Assembly: GCF_020149765.1 (NCBI RefSeq)
Contig: NZ_CP083809.1
Location: 4,023,627-4,087,626 of the forward strand
Direction: 5' to 3'
Source of the DNA: Pantoea agglomerans
Lineage (GTDB): Bacteria; Pseudomonadota; Gammaproteobacteria; Enterobacterales; Enterobacteriaceae
Length of the DNA: 64,000 bases
The notes under the pieces were generated by a model. The model searched no databases. It worked only from the letters and a program-made list of their open reading frames with translations, and was not told where the DNA came from. This document shows positions 48,950 to 59,495 of this stretch, in pieces. Position numbers and translations under genes: made by a program. The stretch's first letter is position 1, and every line of letters begins with the position of its first letter.

Positions 48950-48986
48950 TCATATTTCCTACATTTCACTGTCATCAAACTGTCCT
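48937..48986 (+). promoter_or_regulatory. Pho boxes of pstS (PhoB binding)
   Basis: TGTCAT-type heptamer cores recur every 11 bp at 48937, 48948, 48970 and 48981 (TGTCCT), with a degenerate one at 48959 (CTACAT). The sequence matches the E. coli pstS promoter almost throughout (CTGTCATATT, ACTGTCAT, CTGTCCTATTTT), so PhoB activation on phosphate starvation is expected. Confidence 0.93.
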
Positions 48987-49061
48987 ATTTTCCCTCCTGC
49001 AGCAATCACTGACTCCAACTACAACGGCTCCGAGCCTGAGATTAACTCCCCTGGAGGGAAC

Positions 49062-50105
49062 ATGACACTGATGCGTAGCACCGTAGCCCGAATCCTTACC
49101 GCCACTCTTGCCGTAAGCGCGGTTTCTGCCTTTGCAGCCACCGATCTGACGGGCGCGGGCGGGACTTTCCCGGCACCGGTTTATGCCAAGTGGGCAGCAG
49201 AATATCAGCAAGCCACCGGTAGCAAAATCAACTACCAGGGCATCGGTTCATCCGGCGGCGTTAAGCAGATCATCGCGAAAACCGTGGATTTTGGCGCGTC
49301 AGATGCGCCGATGAAAGATGAAGACCTGCAGAAAAACGGCCTGTTTCAGTTCCCGACCGTTATCGGCGGCGTGGTGCTGGCCGTCAACATCCCGGGCGTG
49401 AAATCAGGCGAACTGACGCTTGACGGCAAAACCGTCGGCGATATCTACCTGGGCAAAATCAAGAAGTGGAACGACGCGGCAATCACTAAGCTGAACCCCG
49501 GCGTGAAACTGCCAGATACCAACATCAACGTGGTGCGCCGCGCGGATGGTTCCGGCACCTCATTCGTCTTCACCAGCTACCTGGCGAAGGTTAACGAAGA
49601 GTGGAACAGCAAAATCGGCAAAGGCAACACCGTTAACTGGCCGGCCGGTCTGGGCGGCAAAGGCAACGACGGCGTCGCGGCGTTTGTACAGCGTCTGCCG
49701 GGCTCCATCGGCTATGTGGAGTACGCCTACGCCAAACAGAACAACCTGACCTACACCAAACTGGTGGACGCCGACGGCAAGCCGGTCGCTCCGAGCGAAA
49801 CCAGCTTCTCTAATGCGGCGAAAGGCGCAGACTGGAGCAAATCCTTTGCGCAGGATCTGACCTTCCAGAAAGGCAATGATGCGTGGCCGATCACCTCTAC
49901 CACCTTCATTCTGGTCTACAAAGATCAGGCTAACGCCGAGAAGGGCAGCGAAGTGCTGAAATTCTTCGACTGGGCATACAAAAACGGCGACAAAACCGCG
50001 AACAGCCTGGATTACGCCACCCTGCCGGATAGCGTAACTCAGCAGATCCGCGACGCCTGGAAAGCCAACATCAAAGACAGTTCAGGCAAAGCGCTCTACC
50101 AGTAA
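49062..50105 (+). CDS. pstS: Phosphate-binding periplasmic protein PstS
   Basis: PstS captures phosphate for the PstCAB importer. The 347-residue precursor has a signal peptide ([22 protein letters not shown]) and phosphate-binding loops [38 protein letters not shown] and [18 protein letters not shown] precedes the start. It is the first gene of pstSCAB-phoU under PhoB control. Confidence 0.98.
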   Translation: MTLMRSTVARILTATLAVSAVSAFAATDLTGAGGTFPAPVYAKWAAEYQQATGSKINYQGIGSSGGVKQIIAKTVDFGASDAPMKDEDLQKNGLFQFPTVIGGVVLAVNIPGVKSGELTLDGKTVGDIYLGKIKKWNDAAITKLNPGVKLPDTNINVVRRADGSGTSFVFTSYLAKVNEEWNSKIGKGNTVNWPAGLGGKGNDGVAAFVQRLPGSIGYVEYAYAKQNNLTYTKLVDADGKPVAPSETSFSNAAKGADWSKSFAQDLTFQKGNDAWPITSTTFILVYKDQANAEKGSEVLKFFDWAYKNGDKTANSLDYATLPDSVTQQIRDAWKANIKDSSGKALYQ

Positions 50106-50117
50106 GTGAACAACTCC

Positions 50118-50137
50118 GGCCGGGCGCGCGTCCGGCC
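50118..50137 (+). promoter_or_regulatory. Hairpin between pstS and pstC
   Basis: GGCCGG and CCGGCC close an 8-base loop 12 bp after pstS, without a T run. It may keep pstS mRNA above the downstream genes. Confidence 0.5.
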
Positions 50138-50193
50138 AGATCGAGAAGGGCGGCCTCGCGTCGCCCTGATAACCTCTGAAGAATGAGACTTCT

Positions 50194-51156
50194 ATGGCTG
50201 CAACGAAGCCGGCATTCAAAGCCCCCGGTAAGCAAGGTGACATGATTTTCGGCGCGCTGGTCAAGCTGGCGGCGCTGATTGTCCTGTTGCTGATGGGCGG
50301 CATTATCGTCTCCCTGATTTTCTCCTCCTGGCCCAGCATCCAGAAATTTGGCTTTTCCTTTCTGTGGAACAAAACCTGGGATGCGCCGAACGAAGAATTT
50401 GGCGCGCTGGTGCCGATCTACGGCACCCTCGTGACCTCGCTGATTGCGCTGATTATTGCCGTGCCGGTGAGCTTCGGCATCGCGCTGTTTCTGACGGAGC
50501 TGTCGCCAGGCTGGCTGCGTCGTCCGCTCGGCACCGCCATTGAGCTGCTGGCGGCGATCCCCAGCATCGTGTACGGCATGTGGGGCCTGTTTATCTTCGC
50601 ACCGCTGTTTGCCGAATACTTCCAGACGCCGGTAGGCGAGGTGATGTCGAGCATCCCCTTTGTCGGCGCGCTCTTTTCCGGTCCGGCCTTCGGCATCGGC
50701 ATTCTGGCGGCGGGCGTTATTCTGGCGATCATGATCATCCCTTATATCGCCTCGGTGATGCGCGACGTGTTCGAGCAGACGCCGGTAATGATGAAAGAGT
50801 CCGCCTACGGTATCGGCTGCACCACCTGGGAAGTGATCTGGCGCATCGTGCTGCCGTTCACCAAAAATGGCGTGATTGGCGGCGTGATGCTCGGTCTGGG
50901 ACGCGCCCTGGGCGAAACCATGGCGGTCACCTTTATTATCGGCAACACCTACCAGCTCGACAGCCCTTCGCTGTTTATGCCGGGCAACAGCATCACCTCC
51001 GCGCTGGCGAATGAGTTCGCCGAAGCCGAGTCGGGCGTACACGTCGCCGCGCTGATGGAGCTGGGGCTGATCCTGTTCGTTATCACCTTTATCGTGCTGG
51101 CCATTTCTAAACTAATGATCCTGCGCCTCGCGAAAAGTGAAGGAGCGCGCTCATGA
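50194..51156 (+). CDS. pstC: Phosphate ABC transporter permease PstC
   Basis: PstC is one of two inner-membrane channel proteins of the Pst importer, 320 residues with six spans. The cytoplasmic EAA loop that contacts PstB is [32 protein letters not shown] and [12 protein letters not shown] are conserved. It overlaps pstA by four bases. Confidence 0.97.
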   Translation: MAATKPAFKAPGKQGDMIFGALVKLAALIVLLLMGGIIVSLIFSSWPSIQKFGFSFLWNKTWDAPNEEFGALVPIYGTLVTSLIALIIAVPVSFGIALFLTELSPGWLRRPLGTAIELLAAIPSIVYGMWGLFIFAPLFAEYFQTPVGEVMSSIPFVGALFSGPAFGIGILAAGVILAIMIIPYIASVMRDVFEQTPVMMKESAYGIGCTTWEVIWRIVLPFTKNGVIGGVMLGLGRALGETMAVTFIIGNTYQLDSPSLFMPGNSITSALANEFAEAESGVHVAALMELGLILFVITFIVLAISKLMILRLAKSEGARS

Positions 51157-52043
51157 CGACGATTGAACTGCAGGCTCGCGCCGAACTGGACGCGTCACGC
51201 CGCAAAATGCAGGCCTGGCGCAGCACCAAAAATAAGATTGCGCTGGCGCTGTCGCTGCTGACCATGGCCTTTGGCCTGTTCTGGCTGGTGTGGATCCTGT
51301 TCACTACCGTAACGCGCGGCGTGGACGGGCTGAGCTGGTCATTGTTTACCGAATCGACGCCGCCGCCCAATACCGCCGGCGGCGGTCTGGCCAACGCCCT
51401 GGCGGGCAGTGGCCTGCTGATTTTGTGGTCGACGGTGATCGGCACGCCGCTGGGTATCCTGGCGGGCGTCTATCTGGCGGAATATGGCCGTAAGTCGGCG
51501 CTGGCGGAGGTGATCCGCTTTATCAACGATATTCTGCTTTCGGCGCCGTCGATCGTGGTGGGGCTGTTCGTTTACACCATCGTGGTGGCGCAGATGCAGC
51601 ACTTCTCCGGCTGGGCGGGCGTGATCGCCCTGGCGCTGCTGCAGATCCCTATCGTTATCCGCACCACCGAGAATATGCTGCGGCTGGTGCCGGACAGCAT
51701 GCGCGAGGCGGCTTACGCGCTCGGTACGCCAAAATGGAAGATGATCTCCGCGATTACGCTAAAGGCGTCGGTATCGGGCATCCTCACCGGCGTGCTGCTG
51801 GCGATCGCTCGTATCGCGGGCGAAACTGCGCCGCTGCTGTTTACCGCGCTGTCGAACCAGTTCTGGTCCACCGACATGATGCAGCCGCTGGCGAACCTTC
51901 CGGTCACCATCTTTAAGTTCGCGATGAGCCCCTTTGCCGAGTGGCAGAGTCTGGCCTGGGCGGGCGTGCTGATTATCACGCTCTGCGTGCTGCTGCTGAA
52001 TATCCTGGCGCGCGTGGTCTTCACCAAGAGCAAACACGGTTAA
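51153..52043 (+). CDS. pstA: Phosphate ABC transporter permease PstA
   Basis: PstA is the second channel protein, 296 residues with six spans. Conserved segments are [13 protein letters not shown], the EAA loop [20 protein letters not shown] and [16 protein letters not shown]. The start overlaps the pstC stop. Confidence 0.97.
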   Translation: MTTIELQARAELDASRRKMQAWRSTKNKIALALSLLTMAFGLFWLVWILFTTVTRGVDGLSWSLFTESTPPPNTAGGGLANALAGSGLLILWSTVIGTPLGILAGVYLAEYGRKSALAEVIRFINDILLSAPSIVVGLFVYTIVVAQMQHFSGWAGVIALALLQIPIVIRTTENMLRLVPDSMREAAYALGTPKWKMISAITLKASVSGILTGVLLAIARIAGETAPLLFTALSNQFWSTDMMQPLANLPVTIFKFAMSPFAEWQSLAWAGVLIITLCVLLLNILARVVFTKSKHG

Positions 52044-52075
52044 CCTTCGGCGCTGCCCGGTGCGGCGCCGTTTAA

Positions 52076-52861
<786 letters not shown>

Positions 52862-52876
52862 TCGCAGGAGATAAAC

Positions 52877-53611
52877 ATGGATAACCTTAATCTGAACAAG
52901 CATATCTCCGGTCAGTTCAATGCGGAGCTGGAACACATTCGCACCCAGGTGATGATTATGGGCGGCATGGTGGAGCAGCAGCTTACCGACGCCATCACCG
53001 CGATGCACAATCTTGATGGCGAACTGGCGCAGCGGGTGATCGACGGCGACCAGAAGGTCAATATGATGGAAGTGGAGATTGATGAGGCCTGCGTGCGCAT
53101 CATCGCCAAACGTCAGCCCACCGCCAGCGACCTGCGCCTGGTGATGGCGATCATCAAAACCATCTCCGAGCTGGAGCGCATCGGCGACGTGGCGGAAAAA
53201 ATCAGCCGCACCGCGCTGGAAAAATTTGGCCAGCAGCATATGCCGCTGCTGGTGAGCCTTGAGTCGCTGGGGCGTCACACCGTCGAGATGCTGCACGACG
53301 TGCTGGATGCTTTCGCGCGCATGGATCTGACCGAAGCGATCCAGATCTACCGCGAAGACAAAAAGGTCGACAAAGAGTATGAAGGCATCGTGCGTCAGCT
53401 GATGACCTATATGATGGAAGATCCGCGCACCATTCCGAGCGTGCTGACCGCGCTGTTCTGCGCCCGCGCCATCGAGCGTATCGGCGACCGCTGCCAGAAC
53501 ATCTGCGAAATTATCTTCTACTTCGTTAAGGGTCAGGATTTCCGCCACGTTGGCGGCGATAAGCTGGACGAGCTGCTCTCCGGCGACGACGGCTCCAACA
53601 AACCCTCCTGA
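52877..53611 (+). CDS. phoU: Phosphate signalling regulator PhoU
   Basis: PhoU is a cytoplasmic three-helix-repeat protein that joins PstB to PhoR and keeps the Pho regulon off when phosphate is plentiful. It has 244 residues with two PhoU domains, each with the metal-binding motif E-x3-D-x2-E type seen in [12 protein letters not shown] and [12 protein letters not shown]. It is the last gene of the pst operon, 16 bp after pstB. Confidence 0.97.
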   Translation: MDNLNLNKHISGQFNAELEHIRTQVMIMGGMVEQQLTDAITAMHNLDGELAQRVIDGDQKVNMMEVEIDEACVRIIAKRQPTASDLRLVMAIIKTISELERIGDVAEKISRTALEKFGQQHMPLLVSLESLGRHTVEMLHDVLDAFARMDLTEAIQIYREDKKVDKEYEGIVRQLMTYMMEDPRTIPSVLTALFCARAIERIGDRCQNICEIIFYFVKGQDFRHVGGDKLDELLSGDDGSNKPS

Positions 53612-53619
53612 TGCTCACC

Positions 53620-53654
53620 GCCGTGCGCTGCCTGGCGCACGGCCCGCCGCTTTT
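53620..53654 (+). terminator. Probable terminator of pstSCAB-phoU
   Basis: GCCGTGCGC/GCGCACGGC 9-bp perfect stem 9 bp after phoU, then CCGCCGCTTTTA; the T run is short. Confidence 0.6.
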
Positions 53655-53719
53655 ACTGTCCCACGCAACCGTTTCCTTTATATACTTGACGCACTTTTTC
53701 TCGATTAAGGTGCTGATTC

Positions 53720-54955
53720 ATGTCTCTTTCCCGCAGTAAGCAGAGCGTGACCCCTGCAAAGGCGATGCTGGCCGCAGTCAGCGGTTACGCGATGGATGGA
53801 TTCGATCTGCTGATCCTGGGATTTATGCTGCCGGCGATTAGCCTGTCGCTGGCGCTGGATCCGTCACAGGCGGGTTCGCTGGTCACCTGGACGCTGATTG
53901 GCGCGGTGGTGGGCGGTATTCTGTTCGGCCATCTCAGCGATCGTTTTGGCCGCATCCGTATTCTCACCGTTACTATTCTGATGTTCTCGGTTTTTACCGG
54001 GCTGTGCGCGGTGGCGCAGGGCTACTGGGATCTGCTGGCGTACCGCACGCTGGCGGGCATGGGGCTGGGCGGCGAGTTTGGTATCGGCATGGCGCTGATT
54101 GCCGAAGCCTGGCCGGCGGAAAAGCGCAATCGCGCCTCGGCGTGGGTCGGTATCGGCTGGCAGCTAGGCGTGCTGCTGGCGGCCTTTATTACGCCGCCGC
54201 TGCTGGGCGTGATCGGCTGGCGCGGGATGTTTCTGGTCGGCCTGCTGCCTGCGCTGTTCTCGTTTGTGCTGCGACGCAGCATGGGCGAGCCAGAGGCCTT
54301 TACCCGGCAGGCAAAGCTGACGCCAGCGCTGTCGTTCTCCACGCGCCTGAAAATGCTGGTGCAGGATCGCGCCACGGCGAAAGCGAGCCTCGGCATCTTT
54401 ATCCTGACCTCGGTGCAGAACTTCGGCTATTACGGGCTGATGATCTGGATGCCGAGCTATCTCTCCGCTAACTTCGGCTTCAGCCTGACCAAATCGGGCT
54501 TGTGGACCGCAGTTACCGTGGTCGGCATGACCTTCGGCATCTGGCTGTTTGGCGTGCTGGCGGACCGCTTTGCGCGCTGGAAAATTTTCCTGCTCTATCA
54601 GTTCGGTGCCGTCGCGATGGTGGTGATCTACGCGCAGCTGCGCGACCCCACCGTGATGCTGTTTACCGGCGCGCTGATGGGGATGTTCGTCAACGGCATG
54701 ATTGGCGGCTACGGCGCGCTGATCTCCGACACTTTCCCGCCGCAGGCGCGCGCCACGGCGCAGAACGTTCTGTTTAACCTCGGGCGCGGCGTCGGCGGTT
54801 TTGGCCCGCTGGTGATCGGCCTGCTGGCGGCGAAAATCTCTTTTGTCGCGGCGATTACCCTGCTGGCGCTGATCTACCTGCTGGATATCGTTGCCACGCT
54901 CTTTTTGCTGCCGAAAAAGCAGGGCAACGACGATTCGCTGGGGGCGATTGGCTAA
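53720..54955 (+). CDS. MFS transporter, aromatic/organic acid:H+ symporter-like
   Basis: This is an inner-membrane transporter of 411 residues with 12 hydrophobic segments. The first helix contains GYAMDGFDLLILGF, the DGFD pattern of the AAHS (aromatic acid:H+ symporter) family. Loop 2-3 is GHLSDRFGRIRIL, and RTLAGMGLGGEFGIG and the loop 8-9 copy GVLADRFARWKI are also family-like. It is monocistronic, between phoU and the convergent yieH, where E. coli carries bgl genes. The substrate cannot be read from sequence. Confidence 0.8.
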   Translation: MSLSRSKQSVTPAKAMLAAVSGYAMDGFDLLILGFMLPAISLSLALDPSQAGSLVTWTLIGAVVGGILFGHLSDRFGRIRILTVTILMFSVFTGLCAVAQGYWDLLAYRTLAGMGLGGEFGIGMALIAEAWPAEKRNRASAWVGIGWQLGVLLAAFITPPLLGVIGWRGMFLVGLLPALFSFVLRRSMGEPEAFTRQAKLTPALSFSTRLKMLVQDRATAKASLGIFILTSVQNFGYYGLMIWMPSYLSANFGFSLTKSGLWTAVTVVGMTFGIWLFGVLADRFARWKIFLLYQFGAVAMVVIYAQLRDPTVMLFTGALMGMFVNGMIGGYGALISDTFPPQARATAQNVLFNLGRGVGGFGPLVIGLLAAKISFVAAITLLALIYLLDIVATLFLLPKKQGNDDSLGAIG

Positions 54956-54976
54956 ATGCCTGCCTGACGCGGGCGA

Positions 54977-55642
54977 TTACTCCGCCACCAGGTGCCAGCC
55001 GCGCGCGCGCCACAGCGCTGGCAGAGCGGCCATATCGGTAAAGCGCGTCACCAGCGGGTGGTCGATTTCTGGATTGTGCGCGTCCGCGCAGTAGTAAAAT
55101 ACCGGGATGCCCGCCGCGATGCCGGCGCGGGCGCCCGCTTCGGAGTCATCCACCAGAATGCAGCGATCGACAGGCACCTGCATCTGCCCGGCGGCGTAAT
55201 AGATCAGCGCCGGATCGGGCTTCCAGCTTGAGATGTCGTAACCGCTGTAAAGACGGTCAGCAAACCAGGGCAGCATCGCGGTCAGCCCCAGCGAATGCTG
55301 CATCTTCTTTACCGTGCCGTTGGAGACGACGCACATCGGCACGGTTATTTTCTCCACCAGCGCTTTGGCACCCGGAATTTCCGTCAGCGACGCGTCGAAC
55401 AGGCGCGCCACCTCGGCGCGGTAGTCGGTTTCAAAGGCCGCCTGCGGCAGCGTGGCGTGATGGGTTTCCGCTACGTCGCGAATAATGTCGTAGAGCTGAA
55501 CGCCTTTATACCTTTCGAACATCTCCTGTAACGAGCAGGTAATTCCGTAGCGCGCGAAGGTGTTGACGTACGCCTGGGTGCAGAGCAATTCGCTGTCCAC
55601 AAGGGTGCCGTCGCAGTCAAAAAAGACACACTCTACTGCCAT
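54977..55642 (-). CDS. yieH: HAD-family 6-phosphogluconate phosphatase YieH
   Basis: YieH is a haloacid-dehalogenase phosphatase that acts on 6-phosphogluconate and related sugar phosphates in E. coli. It has 221 residues, as in E. coli. Motif I is FFDCDGTLVDSE (nucleophile Asp9, acid/base Asp11), motif II VVSNG, motif III Lys in WKPDPALIY and motif IV ILVDDSEAG. The C-terminal ALWRARGWHL matches the E. coli protein. It is divergent from adeP. Confidence 0.93.
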   Translation of the reverse strand: MAVECVFFDCDGTLVDSELLCTQAYVNTFARYGITCSLQEMFERYKGVQLYDIIRDVAETHHATLPQAAFETDYRAEVARLFDASLTEIPGAKALVEKITVPMCVVSNGTVKKMQHSLGLTAMLPWFADRLYSGYDISSWKPDPALIYYAAGQMQVPVDRCILVDDSEAGARAGIAAGIPVFYYCADAHNPEIDHPLVTRFTDMAALPALWRARGWHLVAE

Positions 55643-55706
55643 CTGTCGCTATCCTTCTGTTTTCGAGAGAGCACACACTTTAACCTAATCGCCGCAGATT
55701 GCGATC

Positions 55707-55722
55707 CCGGAAACGGTTGCGA
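55707..55722. promoter_or_regulatory. PurR box upstream of adeP
   Basis: CCGGAAACGGTTGCGA matches the PurR operator ACGCAAACGTTTGCGT at 12 of the central 14 positions, 70 bp before adeP. The E. coli orthologue yieG/adeP belongs to the PurR regulon. Confidence 0.7.
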
Positions 55723-55791
55723 AAAATCATTGTATTGCCGCGGCAAAGCGGTCAGGATACGCGCCGAGTTCTTTTCATCAGGATCGTTGGC

Positions 55792-57105
55792 ATGAGTAAA
55801 CAAGGCCTTTTGCAGCGCGTTTTTAAGCTGCAGGAACATGGCACTACGGTGCGCACCGAGATTATTGCCGGTGTCACCACTTTCCTGACGATGGTCTACA
55901 TCGTCTTTGTTAACCCGCAGATTCTTGGCGTGGCGGGCATGGATACCCAGGCGGTATTTGTTACGACCTGCCTTATCGCCGCATTCGGCAGCATTCTGAT
56001 GGGCCTGATCGCCAATCTGCCGGTGGCGCTGGCGCCAGCGATGGGGCTCAACGCCTTTTTCGCCTTTGTGGTGGTCGGCGCGATGGGCTATTCGTGGCAG
56101 GTAGGCATGGGCGCCATTTTCTGGGGCGCGCTGGGGCTGCTGATCCTGACGCTGCTGCGCGTGCGCTACTGGATGATCGCCAATATTCCGCTGAGCCTGC
56201 GCGTTGGCATCACCGCCGGTATCGGCCTGTTTATCGCCATGATGGGGCTGAAAAACGCCGGTATTATCGTCGCGAATCCCGATACTATCGCCGCCGTCGG
56301 CAATCTGACCTCGCACAGCGTACTGCTCGGCGCGCTCGGCTTTTTTATTATCGCTATTCTGGCGTCGCGCAATATCCATGCGGCGGTGCTGATCTCTATG
56401 GTGATCACCACGGCACTCGGCTGGGCGCTCGGCGATGTGAAATTTGTTGGCCTCTTCTCCGCGCCGCCGGCGATTACCAGCGTGGTTGGTCAGGTGGATA
56501 TTAAAGGCGCGTTCAATATCGGCATGGCGGGCGTTATCTTCTCCTTTATGCTGGTTAACCTGTTCGACTCTTCTGGCACCCTGATTGGCGTAACCGATAA
56601 AGCGGGCCTGACCGATGAGCAAGGCACGTTTCCGCGTATGAAGCAGGCGCTGTTTGTGGATAGCTTTAGCTCGGTAACGGGCGCGCTGGCGGGTACTTCG
56701 TCAGTGACCGCTTACATCGAAAGTTCGTCCGGCGTAGCGATCGGCGGCCGCACCGGCCTGATGGCGGTGGTGACCGGGGTGCTTTTTCTGCTGGTGATGT
56801 TCCTGTCGCCGCTGGCGGCGATGGTGCCGGGCTATGCGGCTGCAGGCGCGCTGATCTACGTTGGCGTGCTGATGACCGCCAGCCTGTCGCGCGTGCGCTG
56901 GGACGATCTCACCGAAGCGGTGCCGGCCTTCGTAACCGCGGCGATGATGCCGTTTAGCTTCTCCATTACCGAAGGCATCGCGTTGGGCTTTATCGCCTAC
57001 TGCGTGATGAAGCTGGGCACCGGCCGCTGGCGCGAGATCAGCCCCTGCGTGGTGGTTGTGGCGCTGCTGTTCGTGTTAAAAATCGCCTTTATCGACGCGC
57101 ATTAA
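55792..57105 (+). CDS. adeP: Adenine permease AdeP (YieG)
   Basis: AdeP is a proton-coupled adenine importer of the NCS2/AzgA-like family. Its 437 residues form about 12-14 spans, with AGVTTFLTMVYIVFVNPQIL, ALAPAMGLNAFFAF, FDSSGTLIGV and SSVTAYIESSSGVAIGGRTG, the substrate-site motifs of this family. The start giving MSKQGLLQRVFKLQEHGTTV follows AGGA by eight bases; the longer in-frame reading has no similarity. A PurR-like box lies upstream. Confidence 0.94.
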   Translation: MSKQGLLQRVFKLQEHGTTVRTEIIAGVTTFLTMVYIVFVNPQILGVAGMDTQAVFVTTCLIAAFGSILMGLIANLPVALAPAMGLNAFFAFVVVGAMGYSWQVGMGAIFWGALGLLILTLLRVRYWMIANIPLSLRVGITAGIGLFIAMMGLKNAGIIVANPDTIAAVGNLTSHSVLLGALGFFIIAILASRNIHAAVLISMVITTALGWALGDVKFVGLFSAPPAITSVVGQVDIKGAFNIGMAGVIFSFMLVNLFDSSGTLIGVTDKAGLTDEQGTFPRMKQALFVDSFSSVTGALAGTSSVTAYIESSSGVAIGGRTGLMAVVTGVLFLLVMFLSPLAAMVPGYAAAGALIYVGVLMTASLSRVRWDDLTEAVPAFVTAAMMPFSFSITEGIALGFIAYCVMKLGTGRWREISPCVVVVALLFVLKIAFIDAH

Positions 57106-57195
57106 CAGGAAGGCTCAGGCTCTGTCGCAAACCGCTGAGTCGTCTGCAAGCGGGTGAGATGAACCGAAGCGCAAAGTGCTGGAAAATTGCCCTGT

Positions 57196-57223
57196 AAAAA
57201 AAGCCGCTTAAGCGGCTTTTTTT
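57196..57223. terminator. Bidirectional terminator between adeP and yieE
   Basis: AAGCCGCTT/AAGCGGCTT flanked by seven A and seven T, so it can stop transcription from both convergent genes. Confidence 0.93.
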
Positions 57224-57971
57224 ATAGCTCTGGATGGAGGCTGCGCTCCCGCGGTGAGCTGGTCAGACGCAGCGTGCGCGGCCCGATATTGGGCTTGCTC
57301 ATCTCTACGTCGCGCAGCGCATGCCACTCGCGCGAGGCATCGATTTCCCACAGGTGCAGCCGCTGGGTGGCGGCCGACAGGGCGCATGACCACACCAGCG
57401 TCGGCTCGGCGTCGCACACCGCCTGAATATCGGGATAGCTCGTCGAGCGCAGGCGTCCGGCCGCGGGCTGCAGCCGCAGCGAGGCCATATTATCGTTACC
57501 TTCGCCGGTCAGCTTAAGAATGCTCTGGCGCAGCGTCCAGATCTGCGTCACCGCTTCCATAAAATCCTGCTGCGCATTAATCCAGGCGCGCTCGCCAGAC
57601 GTAAGCGACTGCATCAGCTGCTCCTGCGTCTGGCGGCTATGGGCGCGTACGATCTCCATATCCAGCCCGGCGCGTCCGCCCTCTTCGGCAAGGAGCACGC
57701 CGACCATATTGCCGGCATAGGCGATGCTGAAATCGGGCAAATCGCGATCGGCAAAGGCCGGGCGGCCATTGCTGTGGGTAACGAGAGCAGGAAGGGTGCT
57801 GATACCGTAAACGCGCAGCATCAGCTGCGCCAGCATCAGACGGGCAAGCAAAAAACGTCCACGGTGTCTGTCAGGCAGCTGTCGTGCCTGATCGAGAACA
57901 TCCTGCGGCATGCGCATGGCGTCAGCGACAATGCCGCGATCGCCCATCCAACGTACAAAATGACCCGCCAT
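57222..57971 (-). CDS. yieE: Putative 4'-phosphopantetheinyl transferase YieE
   Basis: This is a member of the Sfp/AcpT superfamily that would move phosphopantetheine from CoA to a carrier protein. From the ATG giving MAGHFVRWMG it is 249 residues, the E. coli YieE length, with GGAG seven bases upstream; a GTG eight codons earlier is less likely. The superfamily metal motif (GxDxE) is seen in AGLDMEIV (about residues 102-109), and the second motif is weak (WTLRQSILKLTG instead of WxxKEAxxK), as in E. coli YieE. The carrier substrate is unknown. Confidence 0.85.
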   Translation of the reverse strand: MAGHFVRWMGDRGIVADAMRMPQDVLDQARQLPDRHRGRFLLARLMLAQLMLRVYGISTLPALVTHSNGRPAFADRDLPDFSIAYAGNMVGVLLAEEGGRAGLDMEIVRAHSRQTQEQLMQSLTSGERAWINAQQDFMEAVTQIWTLRQSILKLTGEGNDNMASLRLQPAAGRLRSTSYPDIQAVCDAEPTLVWSCALSAATQRLHLWEIDASREWHALRDVEMSKPNIGPRTLRLTSSPRERSLHPEL

Positions 57972-58092
57972 CTGTCGCTCCGTGAAAATGGTCACTTAAT
58001 CATCAGGGCGCATTGTAAGAATTTTCTGAGGATAATGCATCCGGCATCCAGCAGAATGGCGCAATATTCAGAATCGGCTGATAAAAAGAGGC

Positions 58093-58130
58093 GAAAAAAG
58101 AGAGGCCGCTACGCGCTTGCGCAGCGGCAG
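58093..58130 (-). terminator. Probable terminator of the rutE-like gene
   Basis: GCCGCT/AGCGGC stem with a GC-rich loop, then a T run on the minus strand, 7 bp after the stop. Confidence 0.6.
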
Positions 58131-58137
58131 ATTAGCG

Positions 58138-58728
58138 TCAGGCCAGCTTGCACGCCTGTTCAAAACCCAGACGCGGCAGGCGCGGATGCAGCTTCTCGCT
58201 ATCGCCGTAGCCGAGGTTAATCAACATATTGACCTGCCAGCTGCTGTCGGCGAAGAACGCCTCGTTGATTTTCGCCGGATCGAAGCCTGACATTGGACCG
58301 GCATCCAGCCCAAGCGAGCGCGCGGCCAGGATCAGATAGCCCGCCTGCAGGCTGCTGTTGCGAAAGGCGGTCTCTTTCACCAGTTCTGGACTGCCGGTAA
58401 ACCAGCTGCGCGCATCGGCGTGTGGAAACAGCTGCGGCAGCCGATCGTAAAACGCCATATCGTGAGCGACGATGACCGTTACCGGCGCGCTCATGGTCTT
58501 CTCTATATTGCCGGACGAGAGCGCCGGCTTCAGCTTCTCTTTGCCTTCCTGCGAGGTGACAAACACAAAGCGGCCTGGCGAGCAGTTGGCCGAGGTCGGG
58601 CCAAGCGCGGTCAGCGTATAGAGCTGCTCCAGAATGCCAGCTTCGAGGGGTTTGTCCTGCCAGTAGCTATGGGTGCGGGCTTCGTTAAACAGCTGGTCGA
58701 GTGCGGTGTTGTCGAGCGGTGTATGCAT
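58138..58728 (-). CDS. RutE/HadB-like nitroreductase-family malonic semialdehyde reductase
   Basis: This is an FMN-dependent reductase of the nitroreductase family, 196 residues. It matches RutE in length and signature: [76 protein letters not shown] and [10 protein letters not shown]. RutE reduces malonic semialdehyde to 3-hydroxypropionate in pyrimidine-ring breakdown. Here it stands alone, without other rut genes, so its substrate may differ. GGAGAG precedes the ATG. Confidence 0.88.
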   Translation of the reverse strand: MHTPLDNTALDQLFNEARTHSYWQDKPLEAGILEQLYTLTALGPTSANCSPGRFVFVTSQEGKEKLKPALSSGNIEKTMSAPVTVIVAHDMAFYDRLPQLFPHADARSWFTGSPELVKETAFRNSSLQAGYLILAARSLGLDAGPMSGFDPAKINEAFFADSSWQVNMLINLGYGDSEKLHPRLPRLGFEQACKLA

Positions 58729-58743
58729 TCTACTCTCCTTGGG

Positions 58744-58765
58744 TCAGGCGGAAGCAGCCGCCTGA
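58744..58765 (-). promoter_or_regulatory. Hairpin in the 5' leader of the rutE-like gene
   Basis: TCAGGCGG/CCGCCTGA, an 8-bp perfect stem with a 6-base loop, lies a few bases upstream of the GGAGAG ribosome-binding site. Its role is unknown. Confidence 0.45.
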
Positions 58766-58908
58766 GAGATGCCATTGTGAAGGCGTATCCGGGAAAACCG
58801 GTGCTTACCGTTTATACCCTAACGGCGGTTCGTCGCCAAATAACAAAGGTGCAAACAGACGGGGATGGGCTGAAGAGGAGGGAGAAAGTGCACAGTTTGA
58901 CGTTGGGA

Positions 58909-59202
58909 TTAGTAGCCAGCTTCTTTCTGATGGCGGAAGGCTAAAATATAGATACGATCTTCATGCTGTTCATAACGGTATAGCGCGACATAGCCTGAAT
59001 CGCCGAAGCCAATCAGGAGCTCTCGTAGTTGAGGTGCTTCGACAAAAGGTCGGCCGATTTCTGGGTTTTTTTCCAGTTGTTCAAACTGCTTTTCAAGCAC
59101 CTGACCTGCTTTAAGCGCCGCAAGTGGATTCTTATTCATTAAAAACTCACGGCAACGCGCCAGCCCGCTAGCGGCGCGTTGGGTAACAATTACTTGTGGC
59201 AT
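58909..59202 (-). CDS. RelE/ParE-superfamily toxin (PasB-like)
   Basis: This is a 97-residue toxin of a type II pair. The family pattern is clear: a helical hairpin with AALKAGQVLEKQFEQLEKNPEIGRPF, then strands RELLIGFGDSGYVALYRY and RIYILAFRHQKEAGY, ending with the conserved basic RHQKE. The FGDSGYVALYRY motif is that of the PasB-type subfamily. It overlaps the antitoxin by 13 bp, the usual arrangement in coupled pairs. Whether it cleaves mRNA or poisons gyrase cannot be told from sequence. Confidence 0.85.
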   Translation of the reverse strand: MPQVIVTQRAASGLARCREFLMNKNPLAALKAGQVLEKQFEQLEKNPEIGRPFVEAPQLRELLIGFGDSGYVALYRYEQHEDRIYILAFRHQKEAGY

Positions 59203-59471
59203 TCAGGAATATCCGTTTCCGCCTCCGTCCCCCAGTTGCGTAACCAGCTTTTCACTTCTTCACCGGTGAGATGCAGGCCCGTTTCCTGATATTCACGCCA
59301 TGAATCCAGGGCCTCTTGCTTAAAGCTTTCACGCGCCTCTTCTCGCTCGATGTACTGAGCAATAGCGGTGACCATGAGGTAGTGCGGGCTGCGGTCCCGA
59401 GAATCCGCCAGTTTTTTCACGCGCTCTTTAAGAAGGCTGTCAATCTTCAGTGTGGTGCTGGTGGTTGGCAT
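59190..59471 (-). CDS. CopG/RHH-family antitoxin (PasA-like)
   Basis: This is a 93-residue antitoxin. The N-terminal part is a ribbon-helix-helix DNA-binding domain (TTSTTLKIDSLLKERVKKLA, then RSPHYLMVTAIAQYIEREE), and the C-terminal acidic tail (HLTGEEVKSWLRNWGTEAETD) should wrap and neutralise the toxin. It is the first gene of the pair, with a long palindrome just upstream for autoregulation. Confidence 0.87.
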   Translation of the reverse strand: MPTTSTTLKIDSLLKERVKKLADSRDRSPHYLMVTAIAQYIEREEARESFKQEALDSWREYQETGLHLTGEEVKSWLRNWGTEAETDIPECHK

Positions 59472-59495
59472 AATGCGATCCTCGTATGACCTGTA

